Shown here: piece after piece, positions 17,328-25,612 of the stretch
How positions within the stretch are numbered: the first letter of the stretch is position 1
How the letters are laid out: each line of letters begins with the position of its first letter
Source: Candidatus Flexicrinis proximus
GTDB lineage: Bacteria; Chloroflexota; Anaerolineae; Aggregatilineales; Phototrophicaceae
Assembly: GCA_016712885.1 (NCBI GenBank)
Contig: JADJQF010000002.1
Coordinates: 186,001-250,000 of the forward strand
Direction: 5' to 3'
DNA: 64,000 nucleotides
Notes under the pieces: model-generated
The model's database searches: none
Seen by the model: only the letters and a program-made list of their open reading frames with translations
Told to the model about the DNA's origin: nothing
Position numbers and translations under genes: made by a program

Positions 17328-18242
17328 ATGAACGTCATATACGAGAAATCCAGCTACATGGGCTGGAATGGCTGTCATAAGCTAAGCAACGGCCTGGTTG
17401 ATCTGGTGGTGAGCGGTGAATTCGGGCCGCGCGTGCTGCGTTTTGGTTTTTCAGGGGAAGAAAACGTTTTCCTTGAACAATATGAGGCTGCGCGCCAGAT
17501 ACCGGATACCGAATTTAAGCTGGTCGGGGGCCACCGGCTGTGGCATGCGCCCGAAGACCCTCAGCGCACCTATGTTCCAGACAATTCGCCGATCCCAGTG
17601 ACATATTCGGATGGGGTGCTTTCGATAGTCCTAAAGTCAGAACCGGTCGCACAGATCGAGAAGTCAATTGAGATTTCACTCGACCCGACATCCGCCCGCG
17701 CCATCGTGACCCACACGCTGACCAACCGAGGCGTTTGGGCAACCGAGCTGGCTGCATGGGCGCTGTCGGTGATGAAACCAGGCGGGACAGCCCTGCTTCC
17801 GCTTCCACCTCGCGCGCCACACGGCCCGTCCAATCTCCTGCCGTCGACAACATTCGTGTTGTGGTCGTACACCGATTTCAGCGATCCCCGCTGGGAATTC
17901 ACGAGCCGTTCGGTTGCACTCTACGGCGACCCTTCGCGCACGGATGCCCAGAAGATTGGCGTTCCGGTCTCGGAAGGCTGGCTGGCATACTGGCGCGACG
18001 GGACGACGTTCGTCAAGCGCATCGACTTTGAGCCTGCGGCCACTTACGCTGACGGCGGATCGTCAGCTGAACTGTTTACTAACGGGCTGTTTCTCGAACT
18101 AGAATCGCTCAGTCCGCTCGTAAAACTTGCTCCGGGCGAAAGTGTAGAACACGTCGAGGTCTGGGAACTCACCCGTGATCTGCCCTCGCCGGAGCCCAAG
18201 AACGTGAGTGCTTACTTTAGCTGGATCAAAGGTCACGAATAA
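17328..18242 (+). CDS. DUF4380-like protein, possible galactose mutarotase
   Basis: 304 residues starting 3 nt after the GH2 gene with a GAGGTGAGGA site. The sequence GWNGCHKLSNGLVDLVVS, GPRVLRFGF and GGHRLWHAPEDPQRTYVPDN resembles the DUF4380 / aldose-1-epimerase-like supersandwich family, with His and Glu residues (HRLWHAPED) that could serve catalysis. It sits between beta-galactosidase and galT, exactly where a galactose mutarotase would be needed to turn beta-galactose into the alpha form used by GalK. No conventional galM is seen. The mutarotase role is an inference from fold class and position. Confidence 0.75.
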   Translation: MNVIYEKSSYMGWNGCHKLSNGLVDLVVSGEFGPRVLRFGFSGEENVFLEQYEAARQIPDTEFKLVGGHRLWHAPEDPQRTYVPDNSPIPVTYSDGVLSIVLKSEPVAQIEKSIEISLDPTSARAIVTHTLTNRGVWATELAAWALSVMKPGGTALLPLPPRAPHGPSNLLPSTTFVLWSYTDFSDPRWEFTSRSVALYGDPSRTDAQKIGVPVSEGWLAYWRDGTTFVKRIDFEPAATYADGGSSAELFTNGLFLELESLSPLVKLAPGESVEHVEVWELTRDLPSPEPKNVSAYFSWIKGHE

Positions 18243-18252
18243 GGGACTAGCC

Positions 18253-19293
18253 ATGGGACTGCTCGACGACTTCCCACACCGGCGCTATAACCCGCTTACG
18301 GGGCAGTATGTGCTGGTTTCACCCCATCGCACGAAACGTCCGTGGCAGGGCCAGGTTGAGCGGCTGCCCGTTGACGGACGCCCTCATCATGACCCAAAGT
18401 GCTATCTTTGCCCCGGAAATGAACGCGCAAACGGCGAACATAACCCGGCATACAGCACCACGTTTGTATTCACGAACGACTTCGCTGCGCTGCTGCCAGA
18501 GGCGCCAGCACAGCACCTGGATGGACACCCGCTGCTCAGGACCGACATCGTTCGCGGAACAGCACGGGTTCTGTGCTTTTCTCCACGGCATGACCTGACG
18601 CTCGCGCTCATGGATAAACCGGACATCCGAGCGGTGGTTGATGCCTGGGCGGGCCAGGTCGTCGAACTTGGCGCACAGTACCAATGGGTGCAGGTCTTTG
18701 AGAACCGCGGGGAGGCAATGGGCGCGTCGAACCCGCATCCGCATGGGCAGATTTGGGCGTGCGACTTTCTGCCAAACGAGATTGCCACTGAAGACCGCAT
18801 GCAACGCGAATACTACACGGCACATGGCAGCCCGCTTCTTTTGGATTACGCGCTACTGGAAGCCGAACAGAAGACAAGAATTGTGGCCGAAAACGACCAT
18901 TGGCTGGGCGTCGTTCCGTATTGGGCGACGTGGCCATTCGAGACAATGCTGCTCCCACGCAATCACGTGAAGCGTCTGCCTGACCTGAGGGCTGCAGAAC
19001 GCGACGGGCTTGCCGACGCGCTCAAACAGATACTGGTGCGTTATGACAATCTGTTCGAAACATCGTTCCCGTACTCGATGGGTTGGCACGGCGCTCCAAT
19101 GAACGGCGAGCAGAACGGCCACTGGCAGCTGCACGCGCATTTCTATCCCCCTCTTCTGCGCTCTGCGACTGTGCGCAAGTTCCTTGTAGGCTTTGAATTG
19201 CTGAGCGAAGTGCAGCGTGATCTGACGCCAGAACAGGCGGCAGCCAGACTCGCCTCGCTTTCGCTCACACACTACAGCAGGAGTCCGAAATGA
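18253..19293 (+). CDS. galT: Galactose-1-phosphate uridylyltransferase
   Basis: 346 residues from the ATG 10 nt after the previous stop. It carries RRYNPLTGQYVLVSPHRTKRPWQG at the N-terminus, the zinc-site region CYLCPGN, the active-site SNPHPHGQIW with the nucleophilic His of HPH, and the C-terminal GWHGAPMNGE and WQLHAHFYPPLLRS. It transfers UMP from UDP-glucose to galactose-1-phosphate in the Leloir pathway. Its stop overlaps the galK start (ATGA), so the two are translationally coupled. galE is not in the window. Confidence 0.96.
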   Translation: MGLLDDFPHRRYNPLTGQYVLVSPHRTKRPWQGQVERLPVDGRPHHDPKCYLCPGNERANGEHNPAYSTTFVFTNDFAALLPEAPAQHLDGHPLLRTDIVRGTARVLCFSPRHDLTLALMDKPDIRAVVDAWAGQVVELGAQYQWVQVFENRGEAMGASNPHPHGQIWACDFLPNEIATEDRMQREYYTAHGSPLLLDYALLEAEQKTRIVAENDHWLGVVPYWATWPFETMLLPRNHVKRLPDLRAAERDGLADALKQILVRYDNLFETSFPYSMGWHGAPMNGEQNGHWQLHAHFYPPLLRSATVRKFLVGFELLSEVQRDLTPEQAAARLASLSLTHYSRSPK

Positions 19294-20444
19294 GCGGTCT
19301 GCGTGAGGCGGTCATAGGCAAATTCCAGGATGTCTATGGAGATGCGCCGAAATGGGTTGCGCGTGGGCCGGGACGCGTCAACCTGATCGGTGAGCATACC
19401 GACTATAACGACGGTTTCGTTCTGCCAATGGCTCTCGACCGTGCGGTCTGGATCGCACTGACTCCAAGCGACGACCGCCGCGTGACTCTACACTTGATGG
19501 ACTTTGGCAAGCAGGTAGAGTTCTCGCTGGATGACATCGCGAAGGGGGACCACACGCCCCTTGAGTATGTTAAAGGTGTCGCAGCGATGATGATCGCCGA
19601 CGGGCACGTCCTGAAGGGCTGGCAGGGCGTGATGAAGGGCGACGTTCCAATTGGCGCCGGACTCTCTTCGTCCGCCGCGCTGGAAATGGCCGTCGCACGC
19701 GCCTTTTGCGCCATCTCGGACATTCCGTGGGATGCTAAGGGGATGGCGCTGCTCGGCCAACGGGTTGAAAACCAGTGGCTCGGCCTAAAGACCGGGATCA
19801 TGGATCAAATGATCTCAGCCGCTGGCGAAGATGGACATGCGCTGTTGATCGACTGCAGGGCGCTCGAATGGAAGCTCGCGCCAGTTCCGGCCGGTTCGGT
19901 CGCGGTTATCATGGATACCGGTACGCGCCGCGGCCTCGTGAACTCCGCATACAACGAACGTAGAGAACAGTGCGAGGCAGCTGCGAAGCATTTCCATGTA
20001 AAGGCCCTGCGCGATGTTTCCGTGGAACAGTTTACAGCACATGAGAGTGAACTCAATGACCTGACCCGACGCAGAGCACGGCACGTCGTCACTGAAAATG
20101 CGCGCACTCTTGCCGCATTTGAAGCGATGACTGCCGGCGACGCGCGCGTACTCGGCGCGCTGATGGATGCAAGCCATGATAGCCTGCAGTTTGACTTCGA
20201 GGTGTCGACGGATGCCTTGAACACAATGGTGGCGATAGCACGTCGTCATCCCGCATGCTACGGCGCGAGAATGACCGGCGCAGGATTCGGGGGCTGCGCT
20301 GTGGCCCTGGTGAACAGTGAATACTCGGAGGAGTTTGCGGCGTGGGTGCAACCACAGTATCAGACTTCCACGGGTAACACGGCAGCGCTCTATGTCTGCT
20401 CGGCCGCTCAAGGGGCCTCGGTTAGCCTGGTTGACTCGCTGTGA
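19290..20444 (+). CDS. galK: Galactokinase
   Basis: 384 residues of the GHMP kinase family. The galactokinase signature is GRVNLIGEHTDYNDGFVLP. The ATP-binding motif 2 is PIGAGLSSSAALEMA. Motif 3 is MTGAGFGGCAVAL. The catalytic Asp lies in KTGIMDQMISAAG. It phosphorylates alpha-D-galactose with ATP, feeding GalT. It is the last gene of the galactoside operon. Its 3' end overlaps the convergent APH-family gene by 23 nt, so the two transcripts are antisense at their ends. Confidence 0.96.
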   Translation: MSGLREAVIGKFQDVYGDAPKWVARGPGRVNLIGEHTDYNDGFVLPMALDRAVWIALTPSDDRRVTLHLMDFGKQVEFSLDDIAKGDHTPLEYVKGVAAMMIADGHVLKGWQGVMKGDVPIGAGLSSSAALEMAVARAFCAISDIPWDAKGMALLGQRVENQWLGLKTGIMDQMISAAGEDGHALLIDCRALEWKLAPVPAGSVAVIMDTGTRRGLVNSAYNERREQCEAAAKHFHVKALRDVSVEQFTAHESELNDLTRRRARHVVTENARTLAAFEAMTAGDARVLGALMDASHDSLQFDFEVSTDALNTMVAIARRHPACYGARMTGAGFGGCAVALVNSEYSEEFAAWVQPQYQTSTGNTAALYVCSAAQGASVSLVDSL

Positions 20445-21336
20445 GCTGGTCAATCGCCTGCTGAACAAAGAAGTGGTGGCGCACACGCATCATGACTTCG
20501 GTGTCGGGAGACAAGCTCCATGACGCGAACTTACCGGCAACCTTCAGCGCGGTGAACAGGCCCCACCATGGCAGGCTTCCAGCGGAGATATTCGTGATGG
20601 CCAGATAGCGGCGCGTGAAGTCAAGCATTGCACCTGGGCCAAGCGACCACAGAAGCTCAAGCCGCGCGTTTGCGACGTCTGAAAGCGGGCTGCCGATGGC
20701 GGCATCTTCCCAGTCGATAAGCGCCACAAGTCGCCCGCTTTTCCACAGGATGTTTCCGGGCCAGAAGTCCCCGTGCAAGAGACAGGATTTCTGGCCCGCT
20801 GGAGGCTCACTGAACTCATTCAGAACCGAACGAATACGCCGCTCGTCAAACAGGTCGTTCTCTTCACTCTCACGCCCAAGAAGCGCACCAAACATCTCTT
20901 CGATCAGAGGCAAATCAGGCAGTCTCAGGTTGGAGACGCTTAAGCCGTGCAGCATCGCCAACTGCGCGGCCATTTGGTCCACACAATCCTCGAACGCCTG
21001 CGGTATTTCCGATGTACCGTCGATGTGTTGGATGACGACCACGGGCGAATCGAAGATGTCGCATGTGTCGTCCAGGTGAACCGGAGCGGGCACAGCAAGA
21101 CCAGCTGCGTCTAGCGCCCGAAGCACCCGGAATTCATCGGATGCGATACCCGGATTGCGATCCAGGTCGGTTCTACCATGCTGACGCACAACAAATTTGC
21201 GGCTTTGACCGGAAGATTCGAATTCCAGCGCGTGAGTGCAAGCCGAGACACCTCCTGTCAGCGGCCACGCGCGAATCAGAGTCGCCGACGGGTCAATACG
21301 TTGGACGAGACGCGCAAACACGAAATCAGAGTTCAT
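20422..21336 (-). CDS. APH-family phosphotransferase
   Basis: 304 residues with an aminoglycoside-phosphotransferase/choline-kinase-like fold: an N-lobe with KFVVRQHG, the Brenner motif LLHGDFWPGNILW and the Mg-binding VALIDWEDAAIGSPLSDVAN. The family phosphorylates small molecules (aminoglycosides, macrolides, choline, homoserine, fructosamine), and the substrate cannot be told from sequence. It is 53 nt downstream of the FHA regulator gene on the same strand. The 3' end overlaps galK convergently. A resistance role is not supported by anything visible here. Confidence 0.87.
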   Translation of the reverse strand: MNSDFVFARLVQRIDPSATLIRAWPLTGGVSACTHALEFESSGQSRKFVVRQHGRTDLDRNPGIASDEFRVLRALDAAGLAVPAPVHLDDTCDIFDSPVVVIQHIDGTSEIPQAFEDCVDQMAAQLAMLHGLSVSNLRLPDLPLIEEMFGALLGRESEENDLFDERRIRSVLNEFSEPPAGQKSCLLHGDFWPGNILWKSGRLVALIDWEDAAIGSPLSDVANARLELLWSLGPGAMLDFTRRYLAITNISAGSLPWWGLFTALKVAGKFASWSLSPDTEVMMRVRHHFFVQQAIDQLTASQPG

Positions 21337-21389
21337 CGACGTCGCAGTTGAGAAACCCGGTAACCAACGCCCTGATCTCGCGCGTCGGA

Positions 21390-22055
21390 CTATTCAGGCG
21401 GATTGTCGAGCCGGAAGCCGTGACCGCGCATTGTTACGATGTACTGGTGCTCCGGATCAAGTTCGGCTAACCGGTCCCGCAGCCGGCGAACCAGCGCATC
21501 GATAGCCTGTTCGCTGACCCCTTCGCCCACGACATCCGGCCAGACGGTTTCAACGACCGTTTCGCGGGTGCAGACGCGCCCCGCGTGCAGGTAGAGCAAT
21601 TCAAGCAGCCGATACTGCGGCAAGCTGAGTGGGGGGTCGAGTTCTGTATCGTGAATATAGACCCTCCTGGCTTCCCGGTCGAGGCGCAGACGCCCGCTCA
21701 GAGATTGAGGCACCTCATAGGGAAGCGGTGCAGTCGCCCCGGAGCCGATGAATTGCAATCGGACGGCCAACGCAATATGAATCTCGTCATTGTCATACAG
21801 CTCGCGGGTCTCATTTTCGAGCTTCTTGCCGTTGACCCATGTCCCGTTCCGGCTGTTCTTGTCTTCCACATAGTAGCGGCCATCAGCACGATAGATGCGG
21901 ATATGTTCACGGGAGATCTGACGCTCGCGCAGGACAATATCGCAGGTCTCCTCACGCCCGATAATAACCTCGTCGTTCTCAATCGCAAAACTCTTGTTCG
22001 CTTCAGGGCCGTCCATGACCACGAGAACAGGCACGCTGCGCTTTTGATCGCTCAT
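21390..22055 (-). CDS. FHA domain / OmpR-type winged-helix regulator
   Basis: 221 residues from the ATG at 22055, preferred over a TTG one codon earlier because GGAGAG is correctly spaced. The FHA domain spans ~5-95 (VIIGREETCDIVL, QISREHIRIY, DKNSRNGTWVNG). The OmpR/PhoB-type winged helix spans ~115-215 (LSLPQYRLLELLYLHAG, VCTRETVVETVWPD, IDALVRRLRDRL, TMRGHGFRL). FHA binds phosphothreonine, so this regulator is likely controlled by a Ser/Thr kinase rather than a histidine kinase. A palindrome (22073-22088) lies directly ahead of its ribosome site and may be an autoregulatory operator. Confidence 0.9.
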   Translation of the reverse strand: MSDQKRSVPVLVVMDGPEANKSFAIENDEVIIGREETCDIVLRERQISREHIRIYRADGRYYVEDKNSRNGTWVNGKKLENETRELYDNDEIHIALAVRLQFIGSGATAPLPYEVPQSLSGRLRLDREARRVYIHDTELDPPLSLPQYRLLELLYLHAGRVCTRETVVETVWPDVVGEGVSEQAIDALVRRLRDRLAELDPEHQYIVTMRGHGFRLDNPPE

Positions 22056-22072
22056 CAATGGCTCTCCGTATG

Positions 22073-22088
22073 TTCGGAAAGTTCCGAA
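22073..22088. promoter_or_regulatory. 16-bp palindromic operator candidate
   Basis: TTCGGAA (22073-22079), AG, TTCCGAA (22082-22088): a perfect inverted repeat between the putative promoter and the start of the FHA-winged-helix gene. Position and symmetry fit a dimeric regulator site; which protein binds is unknown. Confidence 0.5.
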
Positions 22089-22108
22089 TAAGGGCCGTAA
22101 ACTCCACT

Positions 22109-22137
22109 ATTATAGCACCTTAACAAAACGCGCATCA
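22109..22137 (-). promoter_or_regulatory. Putative promoter of the FHA regulator gene
   Basis: On the minus strand a perfect TATAAT (22114-22109) is preceded after 17 nt by TGATGC, a weak -35. Expected start near 22102, upstream of the palindrome at 22073-22088. Confidence 0.4.
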
Positions 22138-22797
22138 CTGTGTGGTCGCTTGAATCGGCACAACTTGCGAGCGGGATTCGGCCACGCCTATCCAGAGACC
22201 GTGGTCCGAGTAGACGGAATCCCCCGCGGATTGCACCGGGCCAAGGTTGCTATTGCGATAATAGGCCCGCACGACCGAGCCAGGCTGAATGCCGAACTGC
22301 TGAAGTTGGCTCACGTTGAAGCGAATGATTTCCACGCAGCTCTGCAGCGGCACAAGGAGCCGAACATTGCTGTCCGGGAGAAAGCCATTCGCAGCAGAAA
22401 CCGTGGGCAGCGCCTGGGACCCAACCACTACACCAAAACCGTCAGGGACTGGATTATTGATTGGGATGCCGCCTGAATACACGAAGGGGACTGTTCCGAT
22501 CGTGGTATTAGTGAAGATCAGCGTCACATCCAGCGTACCCTCTGCCGTTACAGGATAGGATCCCAGGCTGACTTCGACGCGGACTGGCGAGCCTCGCTGA
22601 GCAGCAGCGCGGGCAATGAGCGACTGATGCTTGTCGCGATCGACAGCCTGGCGCATTGCAGAGCAGGATGGCCTTGCCTGAAACAGCCGGGATATGAATC
22701 CGGTGAACGTATTCTGACCCGCCAATATCACCAGCAGCAGCAGTAAGAGTGCGGCAAAGGTGGTGGAACTACGGCGATTTCGATATAAGCGAGACAT
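22135..22797 (-). CDS. Membrane-anchored protein of unknown function
   Basis: 220 residues. A basic N-terminus (MSRLYRNRRS) and one hydrophobic helix (TTFAALLLLLLVILAGQ) anchor a mostly beta-strand extracytoplasmic domain, residues ~60-215. That domain includes RVEVSLGSYPVTAEGTLDVTL, FVYSGGIPI and a C-terminal VYSDHGLWIGV. It resembles intracellular proteinase inhibitor/BsuPI-like or other immunoglobulin-type beta sandwiches only in general character. I do not recognise the family. It lies 3 nt after miaA on the same strand, so it is probably co-transcribed. Confidence 0.7.
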   Translation of the reverse strand: MSRLYRNRRSSTTFAALLLLLLVILAGQNTFTGFISRLFQARPSCSAMRQAVDRDKHQSLIARAAAQRGSPVRVEVSLGSYPVTAEGTLDVTLIFTNTTIGTVPFVYSGGIPINNPVPDGFGVVVGSQALPTVSAANGFLPDSNVRLLVPLQSCVEIIRFNVSQLQQFGIQPGSVVRAYYRNSNLGPVQSAGDSVYSDHGLWIGVAESRSQVVPIQATTQ

Positions 22798-22800
22798 GCG

Positions 22801-23733
22801 TTATGAAAGCCTATGGAGGGCGTCAAGCCAATCCGCGACAACGACCTGCCTCACATTATGCCATATCACGCGCTCACCCATCCTACGAAACCACGTATAT
22901 TGCCGCCGAATGAAGTCATGGGTCGCATTTTTGGTTAAAGTAATCGCCTCGTCTAGGGTTGTCTCACTGGAAATATACGCGGCCAGCTCACGGTAGCCAA
23001 GCCCACTCATTGAGGGGAGCGTACGTGAGTAGCCCAAGTCAATCAGCCCGCGAACTTCGTCTATAAAGCCAGACTCGATCATCTGGTCGACACGACGATC
23101 TGCCTGTGCATAAAGCTCGTCGCGTTCAAGCGTCAGACCATATACCACAACATCATATGGCGGTGGCGTCTTACGCTGGAGCTCCGAAATGGGCTGCCCC
23201 GCCTCGATACAGACTTCCAGCGCACGAATGACGCGCCGGATATTCTGATAGGGAATCGCGTCTGCTGCTGCCGGATCGGCAGCGCGCAGTCGATCGTGCA
23301 ATGCCTGGGCCCCGGTTTTGCTGGCATAGGCCTCAAGGTCGGCGCGCAGAGCAGTATTTGGGGGCACTGCCGGGATATTCCAGCCGTCAATGATGGCACT
23401 GATGTATTGCCCCGTCCCCCCTACCAGCAGCGGCAGCTTACCACGCGCCAGGACGACTTCGATTGCTGCGTATGCCAGCCGCTGCACCTGAGCCAGGGTC
23501 AGGTCGATGTCAGGATCGACAATGTCGATCAGGTGATGAGGTACTGATGCCTGCTGTTCAGCTGTGGGTTTAGCAGTGCCGATGTCCATATCGCGATAGA
23601 CCTGGCGGCTATCAGCACTGATGATCTCCGCATCTATACGCTGTGCCAACTCAATGGCCAAGCCGGTTTTTCCAACCGCTGTGGGACCGAGGACAACGCA
23701 CAATGGCTTACCAGTCAAGTGCGTCCTCCACAT
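22801..23733 (-). CDS. miaA: tRNA dimethylallyltransferase
   Basis: 310 residues from the ATG at 23733 (a TTG two codons earlier is the alternative). The P-loop is GPTAVGKTGLAIELAQ; other motifs are ISADSRQVYRDMDIGTAKPT, HHLIDIVDPD, LVGGTGQYISAI and GLGYRELAAYI. It adds dimethylallyl to N6 of A37 in tRNAs reading UNN codons. The 5' end overlaps the 3' end of yraN by 26 nt, so translation is coupled. C-terminal RRQYTWFRRMG is the typical zinc-less MiaA ending. Confidence 0.95.
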   Translation of the reverse strand: MWRTHLTGKPLCVVLGPTAVGKTGLAIELAQRIDAEIISADSRQVYRDMDIGTAKPTAEQQASVPHHLIDIVDPDIDLTLAQVQRLAYAAIEVVLARGKLPLLVGGTGQYISAIIDGWNIPAVPPNTALRADLEAYASKTGAQALHDRLRAADPAAADAIPYQNIRRVIRALEVCIEAGQPISELQRKTPPPYDVVVYGLTLERDELYAQADRRVDQMIESGFIDEVRGLIDLGYSRTLPSMSGLGYRELAAYISSETTLDEAITLTKNATHDFIRRQYTWFRRMGERVIWHNVRQVVVADWLDALHRLS

Positions 23734-24070
23734 GTGCAATTTGCTCGCTACCGTCCGCTTTAATCGTCACTGCAACCGCGTCCACACGCCATTCAGGATC
23801 ATCCAACCCGTGCCGGGCGATATATTCATAGGCTGCCGAAATCAGGCGCTGGCGTTTTGAGGCCGTGATCGCCGCAAGCGCATCCCCTGATTGTCCGCCT
23901 CGCCGGGTTTTCACCTCGACAAACACCCACAACTCTCCCTGACGCGCAACAATGTCAATCTCGCCCTCTTTGCACTTCCACTGGGTGGAAACCACCCGAT
24001 ACCCCTTGGACTGCAAGAAGCGTTGAGCAGCAGCCTCTCCGCGATCCCCAATTGACTTGGTAGCTGACAT
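23708..24070 (-). CDS. YraN/UPF0102 family nuclease-like protein
   Basis: 120 residues, the normal length. The motifs are GDRGEAAAQRFLQSKGYRVV, KCKEGEIDIVARQGELWVFVEVKTRRG and ASKRQRLISAAYEYI. The D...EVK arrangement is the PD-(D/E)xK nuclease core of the UPF0102 family, related to Holliday-junction resolvases. The biological role is not settled. First gene of the minus-strand miaA cluster. Confidence 0.92.
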   Translation of the reverse strand: MSATKSIGDRGEAAAQRFLQSKGYRVVSTQWKCKEGEIDIVARQGELWVFVEVKTRRGGQSGDALAAITASKRQRLISAAYEYIARHGLDDPEWRVDAVAVTIKADGSEQIAHVEDALDW

Positions 24071-24179
24071 CAGCGCACCTGCGACAGGATATATCAGAAG
24101 ATTTCAACTAGCCTGGCACGAACTGCCCGGTGTAGAGACATGCCGCCAGTGTGTCCAGTATAGCAGGCACAATTGCGCC

Positions 24180-24208
24180 TTGCTGGAATACGGCTGCTCA
24201 GATATACA
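24180..24208 (+). promoter_or_regulatory. Promoter of the SGNH-like gene
   Basis: TTGCTG (24180-24185), 17-nt spacer, TATACA (24203-24208). Predicted start near 24215, about 17 nt before the GTG at 24232; this argues against the earlier in-frame ATGs at 24151 and 24208. Confidence 0.6.
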
Positions 24209-24238
24209 TGTCACGTTCAATGAGGAGTAACGTGACAT
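24208..24238. repeat. 10-bp inverted repeat spanning the start region of the SGNH-like gene
   Basis: ATGTCACGTT (24208-24217) and AACGTGACAT (24229-24238) are perfect inverse complements separated by 11 nt containing the GAGGAG ribosome site. The right arm contains the GTG start codon. Because the predicted transcript begins near 24215, the element is more likely a DNA operator over +1 than a full RNA hairpin. Confidence 0.6.
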
Positions 24239-25356
24239 CAAACCAACGTCCCCCCTGGGTATTGAATCTGGCATTGGCTGCATTCGGCCTGATTTTCGCG
24301 CTAGCAATCATCGGAGTCGTGCTCCTCTTGTTCCCGCAGTTCCGGCCGAACACAATCAGGTTCACCGAGGCGATGGGCGACATCTTTTACCATCAGGCCG
24401 CCTGGATGCGACCGCCCGAAAATCCGAATTCAGTCCTTGCGATGTACTGGCTGGAATGGAATGAAGACGGGTTCAGGGTGCCGCACCGGCGGGCAGACCG
24501 TTATCCTGTGGTGGCTCTGGGAGACTCGTTCACAGAAGCGCCAAACGCCGGAAGACCCTGGCCCGACGTACTCGCCGGTGCGCTCAACAAACCTGTACTA
24601 AACCTGGGTTTCCGGGGATTCGGTCCACGCGAAGAAATGCAATCGTTTGAGCTTTACGGCGATCCGAAAGCTGTGGAAACAGTCGTCATTGGATACTTCG
24701 AGGGTAATGACCTCTCGAACGTGTTCACCACCCGCAACAACGAGTTTTCGCCGCCTTCGGCGGTTACAGATCGCGGGATGATACCGACGGATTTTTCCAC
24801 AGTTACGGACCGCGACGAACGCTATCCGATGCAAATCGAAATCAACGGTGTGGTCAGCGACATCGCGTTTCTTGAAGGGTATATCTGGGCACTAAACGGC
24901 ACGTTCGATACTTTCAGCCGGTCGCGCAACCTAAGCCTGACACTGCGGAATTACCAGGCGATCCGGGATGCAGCGCCCCAGGCCTGTGTGATCATTGCCT
25001 ACTTCCCTGACAAGGCACACATCTATTTGCCGTATCTGACGGCAGAGGACCGGCCTACCCTGGTGCAGAAAACTGAACAGACCTTTCTGCGCGATTCGAG
25101 ATGGCTTGGTCAAGCGCCGACGATGATGGCATTCGATGAAATCCTCGCCAATCTCGATAATCAGCGCGATGCATTCGTGGCGGCAGTCAAGGACTCCGGC
25201 GCGCCGATCATCGATCTCACCGAAGTGCTTAGCGAGGCGGCTTCTGCCGGCGAGATTACGTATTACACGTACGATACCCACTGGAACCAATTGGGTCACG
25301 AAATCGCCGGCGCTGCGATCGCCGAGTACATCCAGACCAACCCTTGTACCGACTGA
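24232..25356 (+). CDS. Membrane-anchored SGNH/GDSL hydrolase-like protein
   Basis: 374 residues from the GTG with an ideal GAGGAG site. One N-terminal membrane helix (VLNLALAAFGLIFALAIIGVVLLLF) precedes a SGNH-type domain. Block I is VVALGDSFTEAPNAG with the candidate Ser, followed by NLGFRGFGPREEMQ. The late block DTHWNQLGHEIAG carries the Asp-x-x-His expected for the catalytic pair and resembles AlgX/AlgJ-type acetyltransferases. The active site is probably extracytoplasmic. Substrate is unknown; a glycan O-acyl esterase or acetyltransferase is the best guess. Confidence 0.8.
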   Translation: MTSNQRPPWVLNLALAAFGLIFALAIIGVVLLLFPQFRPNTIRFTEAMGDIFYHQAAWMRPPENPNSVLAMYWLEWNEDGFRVPHRRADRYPVVALGDSFTEAPNAGRPWPDVLAGALNKPVLNLGFRGFGPREEMQSFELYGDPKAVETVVIGYFEGNDLSNVFTTRNNEFSPPSAVTDRGMIPTDFSTVTDRDERYPMQIEINGVVSDIAFLEGYIWALNGTFDTFSRSRNLSLTLRNYQAIRDAAPQACVIIAYFPDKAHIYLPYLTAEDRPTLVQKTEQTFLRDSRWLGQAPTMMAFDEILANLDNQRDAFVAAVKDSGAPIIDLTEVLSEAASAGEITYYTYDTHWNQLGHEIAGAAIAEYIQTNPCTD

Positions 25357-25543
25357 ACCCCCACATCTCAAGACGACCGTTGACCAACCGGTGAGTGGCG
25401 AGTGAAACCTGTCTTCGTACGAAATGCGGAAGCCATAGACGCAACCTCATCTGCCTACATCACGTATGACGGCGCATTGGCGATCGCGCCGGAAGATTCT
25501 GCACAAACGGAAAAGTGGATTTGCACGAACTTTTCGCCTAGCG

Positions 25544-25571
25544 TTGCATGAGATGCGAAATCATGTAATAT
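25544..25571 (+). promoter_or_regulatory. Promoter of the membrane pyrophosphatase gene
   Basis: TTGCAT (25544-25549), 16-nt spacer, TAATAT (25566-25571). Expected start near 25578, about 35 nt before the ATG at 25613. The earlier part of 25357-25543 shows no gene I can support. Confidence 0.55.
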
Positions 25572-25612
25572 TCGCCTCTCTGTCAAAATTCGACAACAAA
25601 CAAGAGGGTGGA

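Noticed and set aside
19815..20486. 223-codon minus-strand frame
   Set aside because: Antisense to galK, overlapping the real APH gene in another frame; composition unlike a protein.
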